Assembly: GCA_036381615.1 (NCBI GenBank)
Contig: DASVCL010000012.1
Span: 1-64,000 of the forward strand
From: CALANV01 sp036381615
GTDB lineage: Bacteria > Pseudomonadota > Alphaproteobacteria > CACIAM-22H2
DNA: 64,000 bases
Direction: 5' to 3'
Of the stretch, positions 35,534 to 44,042 are shown piece by piece. Positions within the stretch are counted from its first letter, which is position 1. Each line of letters opens with the position of its first letter. The position numbers were made by a program, and so were the translations under genes. Below the pieces are notes generated by a model. It was not told the DNA's origin, searched no databases, and worked only from the letters and a program-made list of their open reading frames with translations.

Positions 35534-36394
35534 TCAAGCGGCGAGACTGACGGCGATCTCCATCTCGCCGATGCTCTCGAAGCGGGCGACCATGCGATCG
35601 CCCGGTACGACCGGCCCGACGCCTTCGGGCGTACCGGTCAGCAGCACATCGCCTGGATGCAGCGTGTAGAAGGAAGAACACCACTCGATGAGTTGCGGGA
35701 TACCGATGACGAGGTCGCGCGTGTTGGCGCTCTGCCTCACCTCGCCGTTGACCGCCAGCTCGAACGACAGCCGGGTGGGATCCGGGATCTCGTCGGCCGT
35801 CACCAGCCACGGGCCAAGCACCGTGTAGCTGTCAATAGACTTGCGCATCGACCGCTCCTCCGGGCCGCGCAGCGTCATATCCAAGCCGATGGCGTAGCCG
35901 GCGACGTACTTCAGCGCGTCCGCGCGCGACACCTTGTTGCAGGTACGTCCGATGACGACGGCCAGTTCGATCTCGTGGTCGTTGCGCCGGTCAGGAAAGC
36001 GGATCTGGACCCCCTCACCGGGGCCGACGAGCGAGCTGACCGCCTTCAAGAAGATTCCGACCTCCTCGATCTTCTTGACGTGGTGACGGGCAAAGGTCGC
36101 CGTGTCGGCCTCAGCCTCCTGGAAATGCTTCAGGTAGTTGACGGGTGCTGCCATTATCTTGGATGGATTGGCGACCGGACTGAGCAGCTTCACCGACGTC
36201 ACGGGTATGCGCCGCGCACTACCGCGCAGTCGGCCGATCTCCTCGATGGCTCGCGGCAGGTTGGCGACCAGCAAGTCGCCGACGGGCAGCGGCCACCGGG
36301 CGGACGGCAGAACCTTGATCGCGTCGGTGACGTCGAGAACCTCGCCCCCTTCCACCACGCCGAGGCGGTTGTCGTCGAAACGGCAGATACGCAT
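35534..36394 (-). CDS. Fumarylacetoacetate hydrolase (FAH) family protein
   Basis: This 286-residue metal-dependent hydrolase has the FAH fold: a small N-terminal domain, then the catalytic part with KIMAAPVNYLKHFQEAEA, HEIELAVVIGR (metal-binding Glu residues) and IGLDMTLRGPEERSMRKS. It ends with DVLLTGTPEGVGPVVPGD. Relatives cleave acylpyruvates such as fumarylpyruvate in gentisate degradation, or act on other 2-oxo acids. The ATG at 36394 has AGGGAG upstream. The adjacent flavin-hydroxylase remnant would fit a former gentisate or hydroxybenzoate pathway. Confidence 0.88.
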   Translation of the reverse strand: MRICRFDDNRLGVVEGGEVLDVTDAIKVLPSARWPLPVGDLLVANLPRAIEEIGRLRGSARRIPVTSVKLLSPVANPSKIMAAPVNYLKHFQEAEADTATFARHHVKKIEEVGIFLKAVSSLVGPGEGVQIRFPDRRNDHEIELAVVIGRTCNKVSRADALKYVAGYAIGLDMTLRGPEERSMRKSIDSYTVLGPWLVTADEIPDPTRLSFELAVNGEVRQSANTRDLVIGIPQLIEWCSSFYTLHPGDVLLTGTPEGVGPVVPGDRMVARFESIGEMEIAVSLAA

Positions 36395-36689
36395 CAAAGA
36401 ACTCCCTTTTGTTGAGGACCACACGGCGTCGCGATGACCGGACGATTTGGAAGCCTACCCGACGTCATACCGCATATTCACTGATCAGATCGGTGCCGTC
36501 GGCACGGCGAGCGTGATTGCCCTCACGACGAGCGGTCCGGCCGGCATCTGCCGCCGCATGTCGGCCTCCTTGACCGAACTGCGAAGAACGAAAGATCGGG
36601 ATACACCCATCATCATACGTTTCCTTCCCCTGCTTCGGCCACGTGTCCGTGACGTGTCTTTTCTCTTGCGGATGTCGTCCGAGTCGGGG

Positions 36690-37035
36690 AGCCGGCACCA
36701 CCCACCCCCGGTATGGGATGACGTCGCCGCGTCATGCTGCTCGGTAACGCGGCGCACCCGATGTTGCAATACCTTGCCCAGGGCGCTTGCCAAGCGCTGG
36801 AGGATGCGGCCTGCGTTTCCGACAGCATCAACCGCACGACGATCCCGGACGGGCCTTTCTGGTCTGCCGGAATGTTCTCAACTTGTGGCCTGCCTGCGTT
36901 CCGCTTACGGCGCGCTTCTTCGGCGAACTCCTTCACGTCTGCGGGGTCGGCGCGACGTTGCGCAACACCTTTGTGGCGTCGCACCCGCTTGGCGACTGCT
37001 CGATGATCGATCAGCCGTACGCCTGCAGCGCCTGA
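36690..37035 (+). pseudogene. Remnant of a flavin-dependent aromatic hydroxylase (3-hydroxybenzoate/salicylate hydroxylase type)
   Basis: Only the C-terminal third is recognisable. From 36734 one frame reads MLLGNAAHPMLQYLAQGACQ and on to ALEDAACVSDSI, the FAD-binding GD motif region of salicylate and 3-hydroxybenzoate hydroxylases. After about 36850 the homology continues in another frame with PLTARFFGELLHVCGVG and LRNTFVASHP, ending at a stop near 37035. A PPVWDD stretch just upstream suggests a further frameshift near 36720. The first two thirds (with the GxGxxG NAD/FAD motif) are absent. In the normal GDAAHP motif the Asp has become Asn. Confidence 0.78.
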
Positions 37036-37078
37036 CCGAAGCAGGCGTTCACGTAGCGAGCGAAATCCTTGCCGCGCG

Positions 37079-37858
37079 CTACAGGGTCCCGGGATAGGCG
37101 CCGCCGTCGAGAACGACGTTCTGGGCGGTGAAATAGCTCGCCTGGGCGCTACAGATGAAGGCGCAGAACTGACCGAACTCCTCCGGGGTGCCGAAGCGGC
37201 CGGCGGGGTTTTGGCGCCGCCGTTCCTCGCGGACATCTTCGATCGAACGACCTGATGCCTTGGCGGCGGCGGCGAAAGTCGCCGCAAGACGATCGGTTTC
37301 GAACGGTCCCGGCAACAGATTGTTGATCGTCACATTGTGCCGGGCGACTTGCCGCGCCAGACCTGCGACGAACCCGGTGAGGCCGGCACGCGCCCCATTC
37401 GACAGGCCGAGGGCGGGAATTGGCGATTTCACCGACGTCGAGGTGATATTGACGATCCGGCCAAAGCGACGCGCGATCATCCCGTCCACCACAGCTTTCA
37501 TCAGCATGATCGGCGTGATCATGTTGGCGTTCACCGCTGCCTGCCAGTCCGCCTCGCTCCACTCGCGGAAATCGCCCGGCGGCGGGCCGCCAGCGTTATT
37601 CACCAGGATATCGGGCTCCGGACAAGCGGCGAGTGCCGCCGCGCGCCCCTCGGGCGTGGTGATGTCGGTAACAACCGTCCTTACCTCAACACCGGTCGCC
37701 GCGCGGATCTCTGCGGCCGTTGCCTCGAGGGCGTCCTTGCCACGTGCGAGGATGGTCACGTTCACGCCTTCGCGCGCAAGCGCGAACGCGCATGCCTTAC
37801 CCAGGCCCTTGCTTGCCGCGCACACGAGCGCGCGCTTGCCGGCAATACCGAGATCCAT
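37079..37858 (-). CDS. SDR family protein with degenerate catalytic site
   Basis: This 259-residue Rossmann protein resembles FabG-like reductases. The cofactor motif is altered (CAASKGLGKA, residues 13-22), NNAG is intact (87-90) and Ser140 is present. The expected YxxxK reads SNGAR (Ser153 to Arg157), so the catalytic Tyr and Lys are both missing. The same LSNGARAG pattern is known in an atypical SDR subgroup, so this is probably not simple decay. The frame is full length and ends with a normal GGAYPGTL tail. Its start is 28 bases beyond the hdaA stop, on the same strand. The reaction is unknown. Confidence 0.82.
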   Translation of the reverse strand: MDLGIAGKRALVCAASKGLGKACAFALAREGVNVTILARGKDALEATAAEIRAATGVEVRTVVTDITTPEGRAAALAACPEPDILVNNAGGPPPGDFREWSEADWQAAVNANMITPIMLMKAVVDGMIARRFGRIVNITSTSVKSPIPALGLSNGARAGLTGFVAGLARQVARHNVTINNLLPGPFETDRLAATFAAAAKASGRSIEDVREERRRQNPAGRFGTPEEFGQFCAFICSAQASYFTAQNVVLDGGAYPGTL

Positions 37859-37886
37859 GGCTATCCCCTCCCATTCTTCTCGAACC

Positions 37887-38558
37887 TCAGCTCAGAAAAC
37901 CGGTCTGCCGCAGGACTTCGCGAGCCAACGGGATCGTCAGCGGCCGTTGCGCGGCGAGCGCCGCGCGATCGAGCGTGGCCACGGCCGCTGCGGCGGTCTC
38001 GAACGAGCGATCCAGGCGGGCCGCAAGATACGTGACGAGATCCGGCTCGATACGCAACTGACGGTCCGCGAAGAGCTTCACCAGTACCGCCTGCATCAAT
38101 GCGTCGTCGGGCGAACGAATTTCGACCGCCGGCAGTGAGGCAAGTCGAGAGCGCAAATCCGGCAGACGCAAGGACCAGCGCGCGGGCGGCTCACGAGCGG
38201 TCAGCAGCAGATGCCCGCGATCCCCGGCGAGCGCGTTGTACAGATGGAAAAGCGCGATCTCGTCGATGCCGCGGTCCGCGTCCTCGAGAACGATGGCGCG
38301 TGCCGCAGAGAGCCGCGGCAAGGCCTCGGGCTCGGCGAGGTCCGCCGCCGAGATTCGCAGCGCCCCGGAGCGCGTCCGCCATACCTCCGCCAGGTGCGTC
38401 TTGCCGCACGCCGGCGGTCCGAAAATGACCAGACCTGGTCCCGGCCAATCGGGCCAAAGATCGACCCAGGCGACTGCATCCTTGTTGTTCTCGCTGACCA
38501 GGAAATCCTCACGGCCGAGGGCTGCCCGGTGCCCGAGCTCGAAGGCGAGCTGACGCAT
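37887..38558 (-). CDS. hdaA: DnaA-like regulatory ATPase HdaA
   Basis: This 223-residue AAA+ protein stimulates ATP hydrolysis by DnaA bound to the sliding clamp, preventing re-initiation of replication. It starts MRQLAFELGHR, containing the QLAFEL clamp-binding motif, and has Walker A GPPACGKTH, a Walker B-like region IVLEDAD and the sensor and box VII segments. DnaA domain IV (the DNA-binding part) is lacking, as expected for Hda. It overlaps the stop of the PerM-type gene by one base (TGATG). Confidence 0.93.
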   Translation of the reverse strand: MRQLAFELGHRAALGREDFLVSENNKDAVAWVDLWPDWPGPGLVIFGPPACGKTHLAEVWRTRSGALRISAADLAEPEALPRLSAARAIVLEDADRGIDEIALFHLYNALAGDRGHLLLTAREPPARWSLRLPDLRSRLASLPAVEIRSPDDALMQAVLVKLFADRQLRIEPDLVTYLAARLDRSFETAAAAVATLDRAALAAQRPLTIPLAREVLRQTGFLS

Positions 38559-39628
38559 CAGGGCAGTTCCTTACCGGTCGGCGGAGGCTCGACCGCATCG
38601 TCCGGCCCGCGATAAAGCGGCGAGTGCAGATACTGGTCGAGTGCAAAGCGCAAGAGAACGGCAATCGCGGCCGCGACCGGTACCGAGATCAGGACCCCCA
38701 CGACCCCGAACAACGCACCGCCAGCGAGTATGGCGAGCATCACCCAGACCGGATGCAGACCGACACGATCGCCGACGAGAATAGGACTGACGAAATTTCC
38801 TTCGATGAACTGTCCTACCAGGAACACGGCCGCAACCGCCGCAATCATCCACCAGCTATCAAACTGGAAGAACGCGACGAGAAGACCGATCCCCGCGCCA
38901 ATCAGCATACCGAGATACGGGACGAACGAGACGAGGCCGGTGACGAGCCCGATCACCAATCCGTAGTGGAGCCCGACCAGCGTCAGGCCGACGGCATAGA
39001 ACAGCCCCAGGAACAAGCATACGAGCGCCTGTCCGCGAAGAAACCCCGACAGGCGCAGGTCGATCTCCCGCAACAGCTGCCGGATCACGGGTGCGTAATC
39101 GCGCGGCAGCCAGAGATCGACGGTGGCGACGATGCGATCCCAGTCACGGAGCAGATAGAAAACGACGACAGGGGTAATGAACAGGAGCGACAGAATGTTG
39201 AACAGCGCAACCCCGCCGCTCCAGACCTGCATGGCGATCCCCCCGAGCCAGCCGATCGACTGCGTCGCGAGATTGACACCGTCACCACCGGAGCCGGATG
39301 ACGATCCGTCCCGCTGCAGCATCTGGTCGATATAGGGTCGCAGGAGATCGTAAAGATCTGCCACCGCCTCCGCGAGACGACGGGACAGCCCCTGAGTCTG
39401 TTCGTAGAACACCGGCGCAAGCAGCAGAATGCACGCCGCCATGAACAGGAAGAACAGCGTCATAACTATGACGGTGGCGAGGGTCCGGCCCACCCCCCCG
39501 CGCTCGACGCGGTCGACGGCGGGATCAAGCACATAGGCGATCGCGAGACCGACCAAAAACGGAAACAGAACGGGGCTGAGGAGCCATACCGCCAGAAGGA
39601 AGGCGACGAAAATCGTCGCCCACAACAT
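38558..39628 (-). CDS. AI-2E transporter (PerM/TqsA) family membrane protein
   Basis: This protein of about 356 residues has roughly eight membrane segments and a cytoplasmic-loop region in the middle (about residues 60-150). The family pattern is seen in LFPFLVGLAIAYVLDPAVD and LVSFVPYLGMLIGAGIGL. Members are secondary transporters of varied substrates; AI-2 export is known only for some. The ATG at 39628 was chosen over 39724 because the latter lies 59 bases inside the upstream PgsA-type gene and encodes a hydrophilic tail. Its position between the PgsA-type and hdaA genes is conserved in alphaproteobacteria. Confidence 0.85.
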   Translation of the reverse strand: MLWATIFVAFLLAVWLLSPVLFPFLVGLAIAYVLDPAVDRVERGGVGRTLATVIVMTLFFLFMAACILLLAPVFYEQTQGLSRRLAEAVADLYDLLRPYIDQMLQRDGSSSGSGGDGVNLATQSIGWLGGIAMQVWSGGVALFNILSLLFITPVVVFYLLRDWDRIVATVDLWLPRDYAPVIRQLLREIDLRLSGFLRGQALVCLFLGLFYAVGLTLVGLHYGLVIGLVTGLVSFVPYLGMLIGAGIGLLVAFFQFDSWWMIAAVAAVFLVGQFIEGNFVSPILVGDRVGLHPVWVMLAILAGGALFGVVGVLISVPVAAAIAVLLRFALDQYLHSPLYRGPDDAVEPPPTGKELP

Positions 39629-39665
39629 GGCGCGACGGCGGCCCGAAAAGCCGTTCGGCGGGTAT

Positions 39666-40214
39666 TCAGCGCGTGTCTTCGAGGCGGGCAAGCTTACGGC
39701 CCCAATGCAAGAGGTATGCCCCACCCGACCAGATCGTCGTCAGCGCGACCAGCACGATCAATGCCCGGCTGATACCGAGGTCGTCGAACCCGAAACCGAG
39801 ATGGGCCAGAACGAAGGTGACGAGCGCAATCTGAAGCGCCGTATTGACCTTGCTGATCATCATCGGACGCGACTTGAAAGATTGGGTAAGCGCATGAACG
39901 ACCAGCGCGCCGCCGATGATCAGGATATCGCGGAACACGACCAGGATGACGAGCCACACCGGCACATGGCCCAACCAGCCGAGCGTGACATAGGTCGCCA
40001 CGAGGAGCGCCTTGTCGGCGAGAGGATCGAGATAGGCTCCGAACTCCGTCCGTGCATTGAGGCGCTTCGCCAGAAATCCATCCACGGCATCCGAAACGCC
40101 GGCGGCGATGAATATCCAGAAGGCGGCCATCATGTTCTTGTCGAGCATGAGCCAAATGGCGAGCGGTACGGACAGCAGCCGACCGAAGCTGACGACGTTC
40201 GGAAGACTGATCAC
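39666..40214 (-). CDS. CDP-alcohol phosphatidyltransferase (PgsA-like)
   Basis: This 182-residue integral membrane enzyme joins a CDP-diacylglycerol to an alcohol. The active-site motif is DAVDGFLAKRL then FGAYLDPLADK, a form of DGxxAR-x8-GxxxDxxxD in which KR replaces the usual AR. About five membrane helices are seen. Glycerol-3-phosphate is the likely acceptor (PgsA) but another CDP-alcohol enzyme is possible, and a second PgsA may exist elsewhere. It starts at GTG 40214, overlapping the DUF2066 gene stop as GTGA. Confidence 0.88.
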   Translation of the reverse strand: MISLPNVVSFGRLLSVPLAIWLMLDKNMMAAFWIFIAAGVSDAVDGFLAKRLNARTEFGAYLDPLADKALLVATYVTLGWLGHVPVWLVILVVFRDILIIGGALVVHALTQSFKSRPMMISKVNTALQIALVTFVLAHLGFGFDDLGISRALIVLVALTTIWSGGAYLLHWGRKLARLEDTR

Positions 40215-41362
40215 GGACGCGAGGGCGCTTGCCCCTCCCCGCTGGTCGGTCGCAGGCGCAATTCCCAGCCAGCCCCATCCCGCTCAAGCAGCAGGTCCTT
40301 CTGGGCGAGCGCAAGTCGCAACCCCGACTCGGTTCCGATGTAATGCAACTCAACCTGGGCACGGCCGCGGGAAAGGCTGAGGATGTCGGCCTTGCGGATG
40401 ACGGCCGCCTCGGCAAGCCGACGCCGCAGCATTACCCAGTCTTCGACCCCGGCAAACGAAACATTGGCCGTGAGCACGGCCTGTTTCCCGAACTGGAGGA
40501 CGACATCCGATTTCCAACGCTCCTCGATGAGGCGCGCCGTCTCAACCGCTGCGCGCGCGAGCAACGCGGCTTCATCCTCGTCCGGGCGAGCGACGTAGCT
40601 TTCGACCACCGTCTGCTCGGCCGCGGCGCCGTCGAATCGGGTCGTCGCGACCTCTACCGTGGTGCGCCGATCGGCGGGCCCATCGAGCAATGCTTCCACC
40701 ACGATTGCCCCGCCCGCGTCATACCGCCGCGCGATCGCGTCGATCCGATCGACCGCCCCCTGCATTGCCTGCTCGGCACTGATCGCGCCGATGTCCCCCA
40801 GATCGCCAAGCGGAATTACAAGCGGCTGAAGCCCGTCCCGTGCCGGTACGCCTCGCCATACGTCGAACCATGGATTGGGGGCGTCCCACAGAACCGCACC
40901 GTCACCCCGGCGAAACACCGGCAGGATCACCATCGGCCGCGCGCGCGTCTCGGCGAATGGTATACCGGCGCGACGCAGCACGGCGCGGACACCTTCCGGA
41001 TTGAACCGGAACGTCAGCGTGGCGATGTAGCGTACGGAGGAGCTCCGTTCGGCCTGCACCTCGAAATTCTCGATGAGATCGGCGACACCGGCCGCCGACA
41101 GCTCCGGCAACCGTGGATGGTCTGCCCGCAACGTCAACCGCTCAAGAAGGCGCCGGAACGCCATCTGCTGCCCCTCGGCCAGCGCGGCCTCGCGGGCCAG
41201 TGTCGCGCTCGCCGCCGTCCGGTCGACCTCGACGCCCTCGACGACGAATGCCGGGGCATCCGCCCTTGTCGCGCGAATCACCAGCACGAGCCCGACAACT
41301 ACCGCCAGCGCAACGAAAGCTGCCCTTCGCGCGATCGATACCGCCATGTCTGGTTCGGCCAT
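40211..41362 (-). CDS. DUF2066 domain protein, secreted or membrane-anchored
   Basis: This protein of about 383 residues has an N-terminal hydrophobic signal (AAFVALAVVVGLVLVIRAT) and the DUF2066 region. That region contains GQQMAFRRLLERLT, LIENFEVQAERSSSVRYIATLTFRF and PMVILPVFRRGDGAVLWD. The function is unknown, though it is conserved next to purM in many alphaproteobacteria. The start is either 41362 or 41347; both lack a strong ribosome site and both retain the signal. Its promoter is divergent from purM. Confidence 0.85.
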   Translation of the reverse strand: MAEPDMAVSIARRAAFVALAVVVGLVLVIRATRADAPAFVVEGVEVDRTAASATLAREAALAEGQQMAFRRLLERLTLRADHPRLPELSAAGVADLIENFEVQAERSSSVRYIATLTFRFNPEGVRAVLRRAGIPFAETRARPMVILPVFRRGDGAVLWDAPNPWFDVWRGVPARDGLQPLVIPLGDLGDIGAISAEQAMQGAVDRIDAIARRYDAGGAIVVEALLDGPADRRTTVEVATTRFDGAAAEQTVVESYVARPDEDEAALLARAAVETARLIEERWKSDVVLQFGKQAVLTANVSFAGVEDWVMLRRRLAEAAVIRKADILSLSRGRAQVELHYIGTESGLRLALAQKDLLLERDGAGWELRLRPTSGEGQAPSRP

Positions 41363-41433
41363 TGAAAACGGGTCCGGATGAAGTATGTTCCCGCCCGGTC
41401 TGGAGATATACGCCAATTTCGCACGAGGACGCC

Positions 41434-42495
41434 ATTACCAGCAACCGCTACCGAGAGTCGGGGGTCGACATCGATGCGGGCGAGGCCCTGGTCGATGCGA
41501 TCAAGCCGCTGGCGCAAGGTACGCGCCGCCCGGGTGCCGACGCGCAGCTTGGGGGATTCGGCGCGTTGTTCGACCTTCGAGCAGCAGGTTATCGCGATCC
41601 GCTGCTGGTGGCGACGACGGACGGTGTCGGCACCAAGCTGAAGATCGCCATCGAGTCGGGCCGGCATGACGACGTGGGCATCGACCTGGTCGCAATGTGC
41701 GTAAACGATCTCGTGGTCCAGGGCGCCGAACCGCTGTTCTTTCTGGATTACTTCGCCACCGGACGTCTGGACGTCGCCGCAGGCCGGGCGATTATCGCCG
41801 GAATCGCGCGCGGCTGCGCGGAAGCAGGTTGCGCTCTGATCGGGGGCGAGACCGCGGAAATGCCGGGCATGTATGCCGAGGGCGACTACGACTTGGCCGG
41901 ATTTGCCGTCGGTGCCGTCGAACGCGATCGGCTGATTACGGGCGCCGGCGTGCGGCCGGGCGACGTGGTGCTCGGGCTCGCGTCGTCGGGTGTGCACTCG
42001 AACGGCTATTCGCTGGTCCGTCGCATCGTTGCCGAGGCCGGTATCCCCTGGAACGCGCCGGCCCCCTTTGCGGCCGGCATGACGCTCGCGGAAGCCCTGC
42101 TGAAGCCGACCCGGATCTACGTCAAGAGCTGCCTGGCGCTGGCCCGCGCGGGTCATGCCAAGGCCATGGCCCACATCACGGGCGGCGGCCTCGTCGAGAA
42201 CGTGCCGCGCGTCGTTCCCGCGGACGTAACGGTCGAGATCGACGCGACGCGCTGGCCCATACCGCCGGTATTCCGGTGGCTTGCCAGGCAGGGTCGCGTG
42301 CAGCCGGCGGAGATGCACCGGGTCTTCAACAGCGGCATCGGCATGGTCATCGTCGTCGATCAAGCCGCGGCCGCCGCAGCGCGCGACCTTTTGACGCAGG
42401 CCGGTGAGCAGGTCTATGAGATCGGGCGTATCGTTCCGCGGACGGGGGATATGGCCGGCTGCGTCGTGACCGCGCTCGATCGAGCCTGGAGCTGA
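41434..42495 (+). CDS. purM: Phosphoribosylformylglycinamidine cyclo-ligase (AIR synthetase), probable ATT start
   Basis: This 353-residue enzyme makes aminoimidazole ribotide, step five of purine synthesis. It is complete from SNRYRESGVDIDAGEALV through DPLLVATTDGVGTKLKIAIE, GGETAEMPGMY and GIGMVIVV. No ATG, GTG or TTG lies in frame where the protein must begin. ATT at 41434 gives (M)TSNRYRESGVDIDAG, exactly the usual N-terminus, and GAGGA lies four to five bases before it. It is four bases from purN and divergent from the DUF2066 gene. Confidence 0.95.
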   Translation: MTSNRYRESGVDIDAGEALVDAIKPLAQGTRRPGADAQLGGFGALFDLRAAGYRDPLLVATTDGVGTKLKIAIESGRHDDVGIDLVAMCVNDLVVQGAEPLFFLDYFATGRLDVAAGRAIIAGIARGCAEAGCALIGGETAEMPGMYAEGDYDLAGFAVGAVERDRLITGAGVRPGDVVLGLASSGVHSNGYSLVRRIVAEAGIPWNAPAPFAAGMTLAEALLKPTRIYVKSCLALARAGHAKAMAHITGGGLVENVPRVVPADVTVEIDATRWPIPPVFRWLARQGRVQPAEMHRVFNSGIGMVIVVDQAAAAAARDLLTQAGEQVYEIGRIVPRTGDMAGCVVTALDRAWS

Positions 42496-42498
42496 GGC

Positions 42499-43149
42499 GT
42501 GAGCCGTCGCCCAACGGCCGTCCTGATCTCGGGCCGCGGCAGCAATCTGCAGGCGCTGATCGATGCCGCGGCCGCCCAGGACTATCCGGCTCGTATCGTC
42601 CGGGTGATTTCCAACGTGCCAACCGCGGCCGGCCTCAAACGCGCCGAAGCGGCCGGCATTCCGACCGCCGTCATCGACCACCGCGACTTTCCCGACCGCG
42701 CCGCCTTCGACGACGCACTGCATCGCGCGCTCCTGGCCGACGGCGTCGAACTCGTCTGTCTTGCGGGATTCATGCGGCTGCTGACCGCCAAATTCGTCGA
42801 GGCATGGCGCGACCGTCTCATCAACATCCACCCCTCGCTCCTCCCCGCCTTTCCCGGCCTGAACACCCACGCGCGGGCCCTTGCCGCCGGCGTGCGTTTC
42901 GCGGGATGCACCGTGTACTTCGTCCGGCCGACCATGGACGAAGGCCCGATCATCATCCAGGCGGCTGTACCGGTCCTGCCGGGAGACGATGAACCGACCC
43001 TTGCCGCGCGCGTCCTGGCTGCGGAGCACCAAGCCTACCCGTTCGCCCTGCGCGTGGTCGCGAGCGGCCGGGCCCGGGTTGTCGGCGAGCGGGTCGTGAT
43101 CGACGGAGCCGACACCCCGGCAGTCCCGTTGTTCAACCCCCTGCCATGA
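42499..43149 (+). CDS. purN: Phosphoribosylglycinamide formyltransferase
   Basis: This 216-residue enzyme transfers a formyl group from 10-formyl-THF to GAR, step three of purine synthesis. Motifs are AVLISGRGSNLQALIDA (phosphate loop) and LAGFMRLLTAKFV. The catalytic residues are Asn and His in INIHPSLLPAFPG and Asp in VRPTMDEGPII. It begins with GTG four bases after purM and is the second gene of a purMN operon. Confidence 0.96.
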   Translation: MSRRPTAVLISGRGSNLQALIDAAAAQDYPARIVRVISNVPTAAGLKRAEAAGIPTAVIDHRDFPDRAAFDDALHRALLADGVELVCLAGFMRLLTAKFVEAWRDRLINIHPSLLPAFPGLNTHARALAAGVRFAGCTVYFVRPTMDEGPIIIQAAVPVLPGDDEPTLAARVLAAEHQAYPFALRVVASGRARVVGERVVIDGADTPAVPLFNPLP

Positions 43150-43223
43150 CCCTGCATCGGCGGGCTTTCAAGACGCCGCCGCTTTCGGTATAAAGCGCCG
43201 CACGTTAGTCAGCGGAGACGGAA

Positions 43224-43391
43224 ATGGCGACGCAGCGAAGCGAAGGACGCGACAAGTTCGACATGACCCAGAGCGTCCAGACCTGGAACCTGTTCGTGCG
43301 GCTCACCAAGTGGGCCATCGCCCTGTCGGTCATCACACTGGTGCTGATGGCGATTTTCCTTACGGGCGGCAATCCGGCGTCCGGCGTCTGA
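43224..43391 (+). CDS. aa3-type cytochrome c oxidase subunit IV family small protein
   Basis: This 55-residue protein consists of a polar N-terminus (MATQRSEGRDKFDMTQSVQT) and one membrane helix (TKWAIALSVITLVLMAIFL). The segment WNLFVRLTKW is the signature of the bacterial aa3 oxidase subunit IV family found in alphaproteobacteria. In Paracoccus and Rhodobacter this subunit binds the oxidase core. Here it is an orphan between purN and ndk, a position seen in relatives, and the oxidase core genes are not in the window. The start has GGAGACGGAA just before it. Confidence 0.88.
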   Translation: MATQRSEGRDKFDMTQSVQTWNLFVRLTKWAIALSVITLVLMAIFLTGGNPASGV

Positions 43392-43424
43392 TCCGCCGTT
43401 CCAGCTTCGACGCCGTACGACACA

Positions 43425-43458
43425 AAAGGCGTGCCTGCCGCATGGCAGGCACGCCTTT
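43425..43458. terminator. Strong bidirectional terminator between subunit IV gene and ndk
   Basis: AAAGGCGTGCCTGCC and GGCAGGCACGCCTTT form a perfect 15-bp stem with the 4-base loop GCAT, and A or T runs flank it on both sides. It serves both convergent genes. Confidence 0.92.
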
Positions 43459-43504
43459 CGTTTGCGCCTGGCGCTCGTCCGGGCGGGATTGCCGCCCGGA
43501 TCGA

Positions 43505-43927
43505 TCAACCGACGATTTCAAGATCGCTGAAGAAGAACGACACCTCGCGAGCCGCATTCTCGACACTGTCGGAGCCGTGCACCGAATTCGCCTCGATCGA
43601 CTCGGCGAAATCCCTGCGGATCGTGCCGGGCGCCGCCTTCGCCGGATCCGTCGCGCCCATGATTTCGCGATTGCGCGCCACGGCATTCTCGCCTTCCAGC
43701 ACCTGGACGACGACGGGTCCCGACGTCATGAACTCGCAAAGACTGTTGAAGAACGGCCGCTCGCGATGCACGGCGTAGAACTGCTCGGCCTGGCCGCGCG
43801 TGAGCCGAAGACGCTTCTGGGCGACGATTCGCAGCCCGGCCTCCTCAAAACGGGCGTTGATCTTGCCCGTGAGGTTGCGGCGCGTGGCATCCGGCTTGAT
43901 GATCGACAGCGTACGCTCGACGGCCAT
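43505..43927 (-). CDS. ndk: Nucleoside diphosphate kinase
   Basis: This 140-residue enzyme balances nucleoside triphosphates by a phosphohistidine ping-pong reaction. It starts AVERTLSIIKPDATRRNLTG. The active-site histidine lies in ANSVHGSDSVENAAREV, the family signature. The start at 43927 gives the normal N-terminus; longer frames upstream are not supported. Confidence 0.97.
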   Translation of the reverse strand: MAVERTLSIIKPDATRRNLTGKINARFEEAGLRIVAQKRLRLTRGQAEQFYAVHRERPFFNSLCEFMTSGPVVVQVLEGENAVARNREIMGATDPAKAAPGTIRRDFAESIEANSVHGSDSVENAAREVSFFFSDLEIVG

Positions 43928-44042
43928 GGGAAAAGACCTTTCCTTGTGGACACCAGTATGAAATCGGCGCGGCTTATAGCGGCTGGATGATCTCAGGTCC
44001 AGGGCCATGCGTGCCGGAACGGTGCCCGGTGCCTTTAGCGGC

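Noticed and set aside
36447..37097. 216-residue plus-strand open frame as an intact gene
   Set aside because: Its frame does not match the flavin hydroxylase homology, which runs in two other frames; it is a by-product of the pseudogene region.
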